Assembly (NCBI GenBank): GCA_016197365.1 | Contig: JACPVS010000009.1 | Location: 62,001-126,000 of the forward strand | Direction of reading: 5' to 3' | Source of the DNA: Mycolicibacterium cosmeticum | Lineage (GTDB): Bacteria > Actinomycetota > Actinomycetes > Mycobacteriales > Mycobacteriaceae | Length of the DNA stretch: 64,000 nucleotides | Translations under genes and position numbers: made by a program | Shown here: in pieces, positions 44,406-53,486 of the stretch | How the letters are laid out: every line of letters begins with the position of its first letter | Numbering within the stretch: position 1 is the stretch's first letter | Notes under the pieces: model-generated | Seen by the model: the letters and a program-made list of their open reading frames with translations, nothing else | Told to the model about the DNA's origin: nothing | Databases searched by the model: none

Positions 44406-45851
44406 TTACGCGTTGCCCGCGAGCTTCTCGCGGAGCGCGGCGAGCTGCGCATCGCTGGCCAGCGAGCCACCGGTGGACTCACCCTCCGAGCGGGTCGAGC
44501 TGCTCGACGTCGACGGGCGAGCGGCTTCCTCGGCCTCGGCGGCGGCGAACTTCTCCATCTGCGCGGTGTGCATCTTGTGCCGGCGCTCGGCCTCGGCGTA
44601 CCGGGCTTCCCACTCGGTGCGCTGCTTGTCGAAGCCTTCGAGCCACTCGTTGGTGTCGGCGTCGAAGCCCTCGGGGAAGATGTAGTTCCCCGCGTCGTCG
44701 TAGCTGTCGGCCATGCCGTACTTCGAGGGGTCGAACTCCTCGGTGTAGTCCTCGTTGGCCTGCTTGAGGCTCAGCGAGATCCGGCGACGCTCCAGGTCGA
44801 TGTCGATGACCTTGACCATCGCATCGTCGCCGACCTGGACCACCTGGTCCGGGACCTCGACATGGCGCTCGGACAGCTCCGAGATGTGCACCAGGCCCTC
44901 GATGCCCTCTTCGACGCGGACGAACGCACCGAACGGCACCAGCTTGGTGACCTTGCCCGGCACGATCTGGCCGATGGCGTGGGTGCGGGCGAAGTGGCGC
45001 CACGGATCTTCCTGCGTCGCCTTGAGCGACAGCGAAACCCGCTCGCGGTCCATGTCGACGTCGAGCACCTCGACGGTGACCTCGTCGCCGACCGTGACAA
45101 CCTCGGACGGGTGGTCGATGTGCTTCCAGGACAGCTCGGAGACGTGCACCAGGCCGTCGACGCCGCCGAGATCGACGAACGCGCCGAAGTTGACGATGGA
45201 GGACACGACACCCTTGCGGATGGCGCCCTTGGTGAGCTGGTTGAGGAACTCGCTGCGCACCTCGGACTGGGTCTGCTCCAGCCAGGCGCGGCGGCTCAGC
45301 ACCACGTTGTTGCGGTTCTTGTCCAGCTCGATGATCTTGGCCTCGATCTCCTTGCCGATGTACGGCTGCAGATCGCGGACACGACGCATCTCGACCAGGG
45401 AGGCGGGCAGGAAGCCGCGCAGACCGATGTCGAGGATCAGGCCGCCCTTGACGACCTCGATGACGGTGCCCTTGACGGCCTCGTCCTTCTCCTTGAGCTC
45501 CTCGATGGTGCCCCAGGCGCGCTCATACTGAGCACGCTTCTTGGACAGGATCAGACGGCCTTCCTTGTCCTCCTTGGTGAGAACGAGGGCTTCGACCTCA
45601 TCGCCCACGGAAACGACCTCATTGGGGTCGACGTCGTGCTTGATGGAAAGTTCGCGAGAAGGAATGACACCTTCGGTCTTGTATCCGATGTCGAGCAGAA
45701 CCTCGTCGCGGTCCACCTTGACGATGGTCCCTTCGACGATGTCGCCATCGTTGAAGTACTTGATGGTCTTGTCGATCGCGGCGAGGAAGTCCTCGGCAGA
45801 GCCAATGTCGTTGATGGCTACTTGCGGCGAGGTGATGGAGGGACTTGGCAT
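44406..45851 (-). CDS. rpsA: 30S ribosomal protein S1
   Basis: A 481-residue S1 protein, the same length as M. tuberculosis RpsA. Four S1 OB-fold repeats follow in order: GDIVEGTIVKVDRDEVLLDIGY (about 34), GTVIEVVKGGLILDIGLRGF (about 120), GAIRKGVVSSIVNFGAFVDLGG (about 205) and GQIVPGKVTKLVPFGAFVRVEEG (about 290). The C-terminal tail is acidic then Ser-rich, ending SLASDAQLAALREKLAGNA. It binds mRNA at the 30S platform and helps trans-translation. The start at MPSPSITSPQVAINDIG matches the orthologue. The tail between about 430 and 460 differs most from M. tuberculosis. Confidence 0.97.
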   Translation of the reverse strand: MPSPSITSPQVAINDIGSAEDFLAAIDKTIKYFNDGDIVEGTIVKVDRDEVLLDIGYKTEGVIPSRELSIKHDVDPNEVVSVGDEVEALVLTKEDKEGRLILSKKRAQYERAWGTIEELKEKDEAVKGTVIEVVKGGLILDIGLRGFLPASLVEMRRVRDLQPYIGKEIEAKIIELDKNRNNVVLSRRAWLEQTQSEVRSEFLNQLTKGAIRKGVVSSIVNFGAFVDLGGVDGLVHVSELSWKHIDHPSEVVTVGDEVTVEVLDVDMDRERVSLSLKATQEDPWRHFARTHAIGQIVPGKVTKLVPFGAFVRVEEGIEGLVHISELSERHVEVPDQVVQVGDDAMVKVIDIDLERRRISLSLKQANEDYTEEFDPSKYGMADSYDDAGNYIFPEGFDADTNEWLEGFDKQRTEWEARYAEAERRHKMHTAQMEKFAAAEAEEAARPSTSSSSTRSEGESTGGSLASDAQLAALREKLAGNA

Positions 45852-46023
45852 GTGGTGGGTTGCTCCGGACAAGTTTAATCGTAGGAATAGGTCAGTGTTT
45901 TCCGGCGCGAACGCCGAGATTGTGCGTCGCACCCGTAACTCCGCAGAACCGACGCGGCACACAGGTACCTAGAAAGAGTACTCGACCGGGTACACGCTGG
46001 ACAAACCCGGCTACCCTGCTGTC

Positions 46024-47178
46024 GTGCACCCTGCCGCGCAGCCACCTCACCCGCACATTCCGCCGTGGCCCCGCCGGGCCCGAAAAGTCGGCGCGCCGCT
46101 GGCCGTGCTGATCGGCCTGGGCACCGTGACCGGGCTGTTGATCATCTTGCTGACCCTGACCAACCCGGTCGGCACCGCGATCGGCTTCGTGCTGTCCACC
46201 CTGGCCATCGCGGTCGTGGTGCTCAGTTACCTGTGGCTGGACCGCTGGGAACCCGAGCCCCCGCGGCTGCTGCACCTGGCCTTCATCTGGGGCGCGTCCC
46301 TGGCGATCGTGGTTTCGCTGATCTTCGAGTTGTGGCTCGACTCGTCGTTCGCGCCCATCGCCGGACTGCCCGAGGGCTTCGAGTCCACCGCGATCCGGGC
46401 GCCGCTCATCGAAGAGGCCGCCAAAGGCCTGTTCCTGCTGGTCATGATGACCGGGCGGCGGCGCAACGAGCTGAACTCGCTGACCGACTGCCTGGTGTAC
46501 GCGGGACTGGTCGGCGCGGGTTTTGCCTGGTTGGAGGACATCCTCTACATCGCCAACGGGGAGTCGGTGGCCGGCTCGCTGCTGACCGCCGCCCCGCGGT
46601 TGGTGATGGCCCCGTTCGCCCACTCGTTGTTCACCACGTTCACCGGTATCGGCGTGTACTTCGCGCTCAAACAGCGCTCCACCCTCGGCAAGGTGGCGTG
46701 CATCGTCCTCGGGTACGCGGCCGCGGTGGTCATGCACATGCTGTGGAACGGGTCTTCCCTGCTGGGTATCGAGACCTACTTCGCGGTGTACCTGCTCTGG
46801 ATGGTGCCGATCTTCGCACTGGCGATCGTCCTGGGCGTGCACAGTCGCCGCCGGGAGCAGCGGGTGGTCGCCGAGAAACTGCCCGGAATGGTGTCCGCAG
46901 GCCTGATCACCGCGAACGAGGCGAGCTGGCTGGGCTCACTGCGGACCCGTAAGCAGGCGATCGCGGAGGTCACCCGGCACAGTGGCAAGCGCGACGGGAA
47001 GGCCGTGCGGGACTTCTCCGCCCAGGTGGTGGAGCTCGCGTTCGTGCGGGACCGGATCGATCGCGGATTCGGCGACGCGCGGGTGCAGGCCCTGCTCAAC
47101 GAGGAGGCGTACTGGGTGCACGGCGCGCGGGCCTCGGCACCGGCGCTGGGCTGGCTGGCCAACTACCGCGTGCACTGA
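46024..47178 (+). CDS. PrsW-family intramembrane metalloprotease
   Basis: A 384-residue membrane protein with about eight helices. PrsW motifs: APLIEEAAKGLFLL (EExxK, about residues 126-139), GAGFAWLEDILYI (about 163-175), MAPFAHSLFTTFTGIG and AAVVMHMLWNGS (His metal ligand, about 236-247). These enzymes cut membrane proteins such as anti-sigma factors in Bacillus. The soluble C-terminus (about 275-384) includes an ANEASWLGSLRTRKQAI segment found in actinobacterial members. GTG start. It lies between rpsA and polA, which are adjacent in M. tuberculosis. Confidence 0.9.
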   Translation: MHPAAQPPHPHIPPWPRRARKVGAPLAVLIGLGTVTGLLIILLTLTNPVGTAIGFVLSTLAIAVVVLSYLWLDRWEPEPPRLLHLAFIWGASLAIVVSLIFELWLDSSFAPIAGLPEGFESTAIRAPLIEEAAKGLFLLVMMTGRRRNELNSLTDCLVYAGLVGAGFAWLEDILYIANGESVAGSLLTAAPRLVMAPFAHSLFTTFTGIGVYFALKQRSTLGKVACIVLGYAAAVVMHMLWNGSSLLGIETYFAVYLLWMVPIFALAIVLGVHSRRREQRVVAEKLPGMVSAGLITANEASWLGSLRTRKQAIAEVTRHSGKRDGKAVRDFSAQVVELAFVRDRIDRGFGDARVQALLNEEAYWVHGARASAPALGWLANYRVH

Positions 47179-47336
47179 CTCAGGGCGCCGGTGGTATGGC
47201 GAACTCGGCGCTACCGGCTTCGTTGACCATGACCTGACGCTAACCGCGACAACGGTTTACGCCACGAGTACCGCACTACTACCCGTGTCGGCCCGCGACC
47301 TTGAATTCGCGGTGAACACCCGGCTACCCGACGGCG

Positions 47337-50033
47337 TCAGTGCGCCGCGGCATCCCAGCTGCGCCCGTACCCGACCGAGACCTCCAGCGGGACGTCCAGC
47401 GGGTAGGCGCCGCCCATGTGTTCGCGGACCAACGCCTCCAGGGTGTCGCGTTCGCCGTCGGCCACTTCGAAGAGCAGCTCGTCGTGCACCTGCAGCAGCA
47501 TCCGCGATCGCAGACCCGTGGCCTTGATCGCCTGGTCGACGTTGATCATCGCGACCTTGATGATGTCGGCGGCGCTGCCCTGGATCGGGGCGTTGAGCGC
47601 GGCGCGTTCGGCGGCCTCCCGGACATTGCGGTTGCTGCTGTCCAGTTCGGGCAGATACCGCCGGCGTCCCAAAACCGTTGAGGTGTAACCATCTTTGCGA
47701 GCCTGATCGACGACGTCGCGCAGGTAGTCGCGGATGCCGCCGAACCGGTCGAAGTACTGCTCCATCTGGGTCTTGGCCTCTTCGGTGCTGATCTTCAGCT
47801 GCGAGGACAGCCCGTAGGCGCTCAGCCCGTAGGCCAAGCCGTAGGACATCGCCTTGACGCGGCGGCGCATCTCGGCGTCGATCTGGTCGATGGGGACGTC
47901 GAATGCCCGCGACGCCACGAACGAGTGCAGATCCTCACCCGTGTTGAAGGCCTCGATGAGACCCGCGTCGCGGGACAGGTGCGCCATGATCCGCATCTCG
48001 ATCTGGCTGTAGTCGGCCGTCATGAGGTCGGCGTACCCGGGGCCGACGACAAAACCGTCGCGGATGCGGCGGCCCGCCTCGGTGCGGATCGGGATGTTCT
48101 GCAGGTTGGGTTCCGTCGAGGACAACCGTCCCGTGGCCGCAATGGTCTGGTTGAACGTGGTGTGGATGCGGCCGTCGGAGGCCACCGAATTGAGCAGACC
48201 GTCGACGGTGACCTTCAGGCGGGTGGCGTCCCGGTGGGCCAGCATGTGCTGCAGGAACGGATGACCCGTCTTGTCGAAAAGGCCCTGCAAGGCATCCGCG
48301 TCGGTGGTGTAACCGGTCTTGGTCTTCTTGGTCTTGGGCATCTCGAGCTCGTCGAACAGCACCACCTGCAGCTGTTTGGGTGAGCCGAGGTTGATCTGCT
48401 TGCCGATGACCGCGTAGGCGGCCTCGGCGGCGTCGCGGATCTGGTCCCCGAACTCGCTCTGCAGCTCCTGTAGATGCGCGATGTCCACGGCGATGCCGGT
48501 GTGTTCCAGCTCGGCCAGCACCCGCTGCACCGGCAGTTCCATCCGGCCCAGCAGGGATGACGAGTCGATGCGAGCCAACTCCTCATCGAGGGCGTCGGCA
48601 AGGTCCATCACGGCGCCGGCCCGCAGCAGTACCGCCTGCACCGCCTGTTCGTCGACGCCATCGTTGTCGTCGAGCAATGAAAGCTGCTGCTGCTCAACAT
48701 TTTCCGCGCGCAGCTCACGTTTGAGGTAGCGCAGCGACAGGTCATCGAGAGCGAAGCTGCGTTGTCCCGGCCGCACCAGGTAGGCCGCCAGCGCGGTATC
48801 GGAGGTGACGCCGGCCAGCTTCCAGCCGCGCCCCTCGAGGTCGTGCATGGCCAGCTTGGCTTCATGCAGGGCCTTGGGCGGGCCCGGGTCGGCCAACCAG
48901 GACGCCAGGGCGGCCTCGTCGTCGGGGTGCAGGGTGGTGGTGTCGATGTAACGGCCGTCGCCGTCGTTGGCCACGATCGCCAGTGCCGTCGCGTCCGCGT
49001 CGAACGCCAGATGGGTACCGACCACGGCGATGCCGAAACGATTGCCCAGACTGTGCTCGGACAGCCACGCCGCCAGTTCGCCGGGGGCGAGCGCACCGCC
49101 GCGCACCTCGAAACCTTGGTCCACCTCGGGATCGGCCGAGGCCAGGGTGTCGAACAGTCGGTCGCGCAATACCCGGAATTCCAGGTCGTCGAACAGGCGG
49201 TGGATGTGGTCGCGGTCCCAGGGGAGCATCCGCAACGTGTCCGGGGTGTGCGGTAGCGGCACGTTCTTGACCAGCTCCGTCAGCTCGCGGTTGAGGATGA
49301 CGTGGGAAAGGTTGGCCCGCAACGCATCCCCGACCTTGCCTTTGACCTGATCGACATTGTCGACGAGGGTCTGCAGCGAGCCGTGCTCGACGATCCACTT
49401 GGTGGCGGTCTTCTCCCCCACCCCCGGGATGCCCGGCAGATTGTCACTCGGGTCGCCCCGCAGCGCGGCGAAGTCCGGGTACTGGGTGGGCGTGAGCCCG
49501 TACTTGGTCTGGACAGCCTCCGGGGTGAAGCGAGTCAGCTCGCTGACGCCCTTGACGGGATACAGCACGGTGACGTCATCGCTGACCAGCTGCAGGGAGT
49601 CCCGGTCACCGGTGACCACGAGCACCCGGTAGCCGGCGTCTTCGGCCTGGGTGGCCAGGGTGGCGATGATGTCGTCGGCCTCGAAACCCTCTTCGGCCAG
49701 CACCGTGATGCCCAGCGCGTTGAGCACCTCTTTGGTGATGTCGATCTGGCCCCGGAACTCGTCGGGGGTCGCCGACCGCCCCTCCTTGTACTCGGGGTAT
49801 TTCTCCTTGCGGAACGTCTGGCGAGACACATCGAAGGCCGCGGCGATGTGACTGGGCCTCTCGTCGCGCAGCAGGTTGATGAGCATCGCGGTGAAGCCGT
49901 ACACGGCGTTGGTGGTCAGCCCGCCCTGGGTCTTGAAGTTCTCGGCGGGCAGCGCGTAGAACGCCCGGAACGCCAGCGAGTTGCCGTCCAGCAGCATCAA
50001 GGTGGGCTTGGTTTCCGTCGCGGTTGAACTCAC
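47337..50033 (-). CDS. polA: DNA polymerase I
   Basis: An 898-residue PolA. Order: 5'-3' exonuclease/flap domain (LMLLDGNSLAFRAFYALP, FEADDIIATLA, VTGDRDSLQLV), a degenerate 3'-5' exonuclease region (about 310-500) lacking the full acidic set, as in other mycobacterial PolA, then the polymerase: TGRLSSTEPNLQNIPIRTEAGRRIR, DYSQIEMRIMAHLS (motif A), RRRVKAMSYGLAYGLSAYGL (motif B) and LLQVHDELLFEV (motif C). The GTG at 50033 (VSSTATETKPTLMLLDG) aligns with the known N-terminus; an in-frame extension to 50138 is not conserved. Confidence 0.97.
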   Translation of the reverse strand: MSSTATETKPTLMLLDGNSLAFRAFYALPAENFKTQGGLTTNAVYGFTAMLINLLRDERPSHIAAAFDVSRQTFRKEKYPEYKEGRSATPDEFRGQIDITKEVLNALGITVLAEEGFEADDIIATLATQAEDAGYRVLVVTGDRDSLQLVSDDVTVLYPVKGVSELTRFTPEAVQTKYGLTPTQYPDFAALRGDPSDNLPGIPGVGEKTATKWIVEHGSLQTLVDNVDQVKGKVGDALRANLSHVILNRELTELVKNVPLPHTPDTLRMLPWDRDHIHRLFDDLEFRVLRDRLFDTLASADPEVDQGFEVRGGALAPGELAAWLSEHSLGNRFGIAVVGTHLAFDADATALAIVANDGDGRYIDTTTLHPDDEAALASWLADPGPPKALHEAKLAMHDLEGRGWKLAGVTSDTALAAYLVRPGQRSFALDDLSLRYLKRELRAENVEQQQLSLLDDNDGVDEQAVQAVLLRAGAVMDLADALDEELARIDSSSLLGRMELPVQRVLAELEHTGIAVDIAHLQELQSEFGDQIRDAAEAAYAVIGKQINLGSPKQLQVVLFDELEMPKTKKTKTGYTTDADALQGLFDKTGHPFLQHMLAHRDATRLKVTVDGLLNSVASDGRIHTTFNQTIAATGRLSSTEPNLQNIPIRTEAGRRIRDGFVVGPGYADLMTADYSQIEMRIMAHLSRDAGLIEAFNTGEDLHSFVASRAFDVPIDQIDAEMRRRVKAMSYGLAYGLSAYGLSSQLKISTEEAKTQMEQYFDRFGGIRDYLRDVVDQARKDGYTSTVLGRRRYLPELDSSNRNVREAAERAALNAPIQGSAADIIKVAMINVDQAIKATGLRSRMLLQVHDELLFEVADGERDTLEALVREHMGGAYPLDVPLEVSVGYGRSWDAAAH

Positions 50034-50100
50034 GGCGTTCACCCTATGCTCCGCCACCGACGTCTCGGTGGCCCCGGGCCAGCCGACCGTGGCGGCGGGT

Positions 50101-50149
50101 TTCGTTGCCACCACAAACGACATTTGTTGAGACCGCAAGCGGCAACGAA
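50101..50149. promoter_or_regulatory. nested inverted repeats between polA and the Ig-like protein
   Basis: TTCGTTGCC (50101-50109) pairs with GGCAACGAA (50141-50149), and inside it ACAAA (50113-50117) pairs with TTTGT (50123-50127). It lies about 70 bases before the polA start on one side and 83 before the exported protein on the other, so it could be an operator or a 5' leader structure. Confidence 0.45.
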
Positions 50150-50231
50150 TCGAGGTCCCGAAATCCCTTGGAAGGCCGGGCTGCGCCTGGTAATTATCTT
50201 CACAGTCAATTCATAGACTCGAGGAGCCTCC

Positions 50232-51797
50232 ATGGCCGGCCGGCATCGATCGAAAGCAACCCCACTTCCCGTCACCGTCTGGCTCGGCGCCGGTGCGATC
50301 ACATTGGGCGTCGGCGCGGCGTTGACCAGCGGCGCCGGCGTCGCCAGCGCAAGCACCGACGAGTCATCGGGAACGTCGGCGTCGGCCGGCACGCACCAGA
50401 AAGTGGATTCGGATACGTCGACGAAGTCCGCCGATACCGCCGCACGCCCCAAGGGCATCAGTACATCGCCCGCACCTACGCCGGCGGGCGACACGACCTC
50501 CACGCCGAAGGTGGCATCCACCTCGAAGGCCACCTCCGCGCCGAAGAAGAAGCCCCGGCGCGGTACCGACCGCCAGGCAACCTCGGCTGCAACGTCCGCA
50601 TCGCCGGAAACCGACAGCTCAGATGACGGCGACGCCGTCACGATCCCTAAGCGTGCCGTCGTAGCGGGCAGCGCGCCGCGGACCGTTCAGACCACGGACT
50701 CCCGGGTGAGCGCGGCGCCGAAAGTGGCCGCCCTGCCGGCCGCGAGGGCGACTGCCGCTCCGGCCACCGCGACCGATCCGCTCACCACGCTGGCGAACCA
50801 CTTTCAGCGGGCCCTCGCGACGTACCAGAAGAAGTACCTCAACAAGCGGCCGACGATCACCGTCTCTGAGCCCACTCACAACGCTGACGGCACCTGGACC
50901 GGCCAGGTCAGCGCCAGCGATCCCGACGGGGATCCGCTCGCGATATCGGTTCCGTTGCAAGTCAACTCGGCCGGCCTCAACACGCTGAACGCGGACGGCA
51001 GCTTCACGTTCACGCCTGCTGCCTATGCGTTGTCCACACCGGGCTACGTCGCGAGTTTGTTCTTCGAGACCGTGGAAACGAATTACGACAGCCACTTCCA
51101 CGGCTTCGGACAGCTGCGGGCGTCCCTCTTCGCCGACTCCCCGCCCGTCGTCTTGGCGTTGTTCGGCCTAAGGCCCTACGCCTCGAAGGAGTGGGGCACC
51201 GCGAAACTCCGAGTCGACATCCCGGTGGGGCCGACGACGACTTCTACGTTGGCGACCGCCAAGGCCGAAAGCCTGCCCACCGCCGCGACGAATCCACTGA
51301 ACTCCTTCGTCCATGGCATCCAGGCGTGGATCACGAAGACGTTCAACAACACGGCCCCGACGATCACCATTTCCACCCCGACCAAGAACACCGACGGCAC
51401 CTACACCGGCCAGTTCACCGCCTCCGATGTCGACGGTGACCCGCTGACCATCGAGTACACCGCGTCGATGATCTACGGCACCACCTCGGTGGCCGACCAC
51501 GGCGACGGCACCTACACGTACACCTACACACCGTCGGAAGCCGCGCTGACCGAACCGAACTTGACCTACCACCTCTCGTTCACAGCGGTCGAGACCAACG
51601 CCGCCGCTCACTTCCACGGCCCTGCGCAGATCCGGGAGCTGATCGTGGATGCCACGCTGGGCAACCTTTTGAGAGCTGTGATTGCCGACCCCTTCAACGA
51701 ATTGCCGCGGTACAGCCCGTTCGACCGAGCTCGGGGCCGTGCCAGCGTGCCCGTGGCGGTCGGTCCGGTCGTTCCGGTCACCTTACCCGGACCCTGA
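50232..51797 (+). CDS. exported protein with two Ig/VCBS-like repeats
   Basis: A 521-residue secreted protein. Basic start GRHRSKATPLP, export segment VWLGAGAITLGVGAALTSGAGVASA-S (about 17-40), a Thr/Ser/Ala/Pro-rich region with a KKKPRRG patch to about 180, then two homologous modules of about 150 residues. Each has RPTITVSEPT / APTITISTPT, a DGTWTGQ / DGTYTGQ strand, the Ca-type loop SDPDGDPL / SDVDGDPL, and an ETNYDSHFHGFGQLR / ETNAAAHFHGPAQIR end. This is a cadherin/VCBS-like architecture seen in adhesins and surface enzymes. No catalytic domain is present. GAGGAG precedes the ATG. Confidence 0.78.
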   Translation: MAGRHRSKATPLPVTVWLGAGAITLGVGAALTSGAGVASASTDESSGTSASAGTHQKVDSDTSTKSADTAARPKGISTSPAPTPAGDTTSTPKVASTSKATSAPKKKPRRGTDRQATSAATSASPETDSSDDGDAVTIPKRAVVAGSAPRTVQTTDSRVSAAPKVAALPAARATAAPATATDPLTTLANHFQRALATYQKKYLNKRPTITVSEPTHNADGTWTGQVSASDPDGDPLAISVPLQVNSAGLNTLNADGSFTFTPAAYALSTPGYVASLFFETVETNYDSHFHGFGQLRASLFADSPPVVLALFGLRPYASKEWGTAKLRVDIPVGPTTTSTLATAKAESLPTAATNPLNSFVHGIQAWITKTFNNTAPTITISTPTKNTDGTYTGQFTASDVDGDPLTIEYTASMIYGTTSVADHGDGTYTYTYTPSEAALTEPNLTYHLSFTAVETNAAAHFHGPAQIRELIVDATLGNLLRAVIADPFNELPRYSPFDRARGRASVPVAVGPVVPVTLPGP

Positions 51798-51852
51798 CCG
51801 CCAAACTGCAACACGTTTCAGTTTTGTGCCCGTTCTGGGTACGCTGACGCTC

Positions 51853-52293
51853 GTGCCAGCAGCATCCTCGCAGCCCGCGGTCGAAGGGTGGTTCGCCACC
51901 GACGACGCCGGCGCCGCCCATCTGATCGGGGCCAAGTGCCCGCAGTGCGCCACCTACGTGTTCCCGCCGCGGGCCAACAACTGCCCCAACCCGGCGTGCG
52001 ACAGCGACGTGCTCGAGCAGGTTCCCCTGTCACGGCGCGGCACGGTGTGGAGCTACACCGAGAACCGCTACGCCCCGCCCGCGCCGTACCCGGCCTCAGA
52101 TCCGTTCGAGCCGTTCGCGATTGCCGCGGTGGAACTGGCCGACGAGGGCCTGATCGTGCTGGGCAAGGTGGTCGAGGGCACCCTCGCCGCCGACCTGTCG
52201 GTCGGCATGGAGATGGAACTGACCACCATGCCGCTGTTCACCGACGCCGAGGGCGTCGAGCGGATCACGCACGCCTGGAGGATCGCGAAATGA
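51853..52293 (+). CDS. DUF35 OB-fold acyl-CoA-associated protein (Rv1628c-like)
   Basis: A 146-residue DUF35 protein: a zinc-ribbon-like segment AKCPQCATYVFPPRANNCPNPAC with four Cys (about residues 29-51), then an OB fold (RRGTVWSYTENRYAPPAPYP, FAIAAVELADEGLIVLGKVVEG). DUF35 proteins form complexes with thiolase-like partners, including steroid side-chain aldolases in actinobacteria. The next gene is such a partner, with a 4-base overlap, and the pair matches Rv1628c-Rv1627c. The GTG at 51853 is chosen because the conserved part begins there. Confidence 0.88.
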   Translation: MPAASSQPAVEGWFATDDAGAAHLIGAKCPQCATYVFPPRANNCPNPACDSDVLEQVPLSRRGTVWSYTENRYAPPAPYPASDPFEPFAIAAVELADEGLIVLGKVVEGTLAADLSVGMEMELTTMPLFTDAEGVERITHAWRIAK

Positions 52294-53486
52294 GTGAACC
52301 CGTCTACATCCTCGGCGCGGGAATGCACCCGTGGGGCAAATGGGGCCGCGATTTCACCGAATACGGCGTCGTGGCGGCACGAGCCGCGCTGGCCGAAGCC
52401 GGTTTGGATTGGCGTCAGATTCAGCTGGTCGCCGGCGCGGACACCATCCGCAACGGCTATCCCGGTTTCATCGCCGGCTCGACGTTCGCCCAGAAACTGG
52501 GCTGGAACGGGGTGCCGGTCTCGTCGAGCTACGCCGCCTGCGCCAGTGGTTCGCAGGCGCTGCAGAGCGCCCGCGCGCATATCCTGGCCGGGTTCTGCGA
52601 TGTGGCGCTGGTCATCGGCGCCGACACCACGCCCAAGGGTGCGTTCGCTCCGGTCGGGGGCGAGCGCAAGAACGACCCGGACTGGCAGCGGTTCCACCTG
52701 ATCGGCGCATCCAATCCGGTGTACTTTGCGTTGCTGGCACGGCGCCGGATGGACCTCTACGGCGCCACCCTGGAGGATTTCGCCCAGGTCAAGGTCAAGA
52801 ATGCCAAGCACGGCCTGGGTAACCCGAACGCCCGCTTCCGCAAGGAAGCCACCGTCGAGGACGTGCTCGCCAGCCCTGTGGTCGCCGATCCCCTGCGCCT
52901 GCTGGACATCTGCGCCACCTCCGACGGCGCGGCCGCACTGATCGTGGCCAGCAAGTCGTTCGCGGAGAAGCATCTCGGCTCCGTCGAAGGTGTCCCGTCG
53001 GTCCGCGCGATCAGCACGGTGACGCCGCGCTACCCCCAGCATCTGCCCGAACTTCCGGACATCGCCACCGACTCGACGGCCGTGGTGGCCGCGCCGGAGC
53101 GGGTGTTCAAGGACCAGATCCTCGACGCCGCCTACGCCGAGGCGGGAATCGGCCCGGAAGATGTCAGCCTGGCCGAGGTATACGACCTGTCCACCGCGCT
53201 GGAACTGGATTGGTACGAACACCTCGGCCTGTGCGCCAAGGGTGAAGCCGAGGCGCTGCTGCGCAGCGGCGCCACCGCCCTCGGCGGCCGGGTGCCGGTC
53301 AACGCCTCCGGCGGATTGGCGTCGTTCGGCGAAGCCATCCCGGCACAGGCCATCGCGCAGGTGTGCGAGCTGACCTGGCAGCTCAAGGGCCAGGCGATGG
53401 GCCGGCAGGTCGATGGCGCCACGGTCGGCGTGACCGCCAACCAGGGGCTGTTCGGACACGGCTCGTCGGTGATCGTCGCGCGTTAG
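52290..53486 (+). CDS. thiolase-fold lipid-transfer protein (Rv1627c-like)
   Basis: A 398-residue thiolase-superfamily protein of the SCP2-thiolase type. SSSYAACASGSQALQSARAHILAG (about 75-98) has Cys at the nucleophile position; VPVNASGGLASFGEAIPAQAIAQV and the C-terminal GVTANQGLFGHGSSVIV are family hallmarks. The usual HDCF and CxG motifs are altered (VYDLSTALELDW in place of a catalytic His box), so condensing activity is doubtful; retro-aldol or acyl-transfer roles with the DUF35 partner are more likely. Its stop overlaps the cyclase gene stop on the other strand (53483-53486). Confidence 0.88.
   Translation: MSEPVYILGAGMHPWGKWGRDFTEYGVVAARAALAEAGLDWRQIQLVAGADTIRNGYPGFIAGSTFAQKLGWNGVPVSSSYAACASGSQALQSARAHILAGFCDVALVIGADTTPKGAFAPVGGERKNDPDWQRFHLIGASNPVYFALLARRRMDLYGATLEDFAQVKVKNAKHGLGNPNARFRKEATVEDVLASPVVADPLRLLDICATSDGAAALIVASKSFAEKHLGSVEGVPSVRAISTVTPRYPQHLPELPDIATDSTAVVAAPERVFKDQILDAAYAEAGIGPEDVSLAEVYDLSTALELDWYEHLGLCAKGEAEALLRSGATALGGRVPVNASGGLASFGEAIPAQAIAQVCELTWQLKGQAMGRQVDGATVGVTANQGLFGHGSSVIVAR

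Noticed and set aside
44148..45878. Long plus-strand open frame
   Set aside because: It is a mirror of rpsA; its Leu/Asp/Val repeats reflect the S1 repeats on the other strand.
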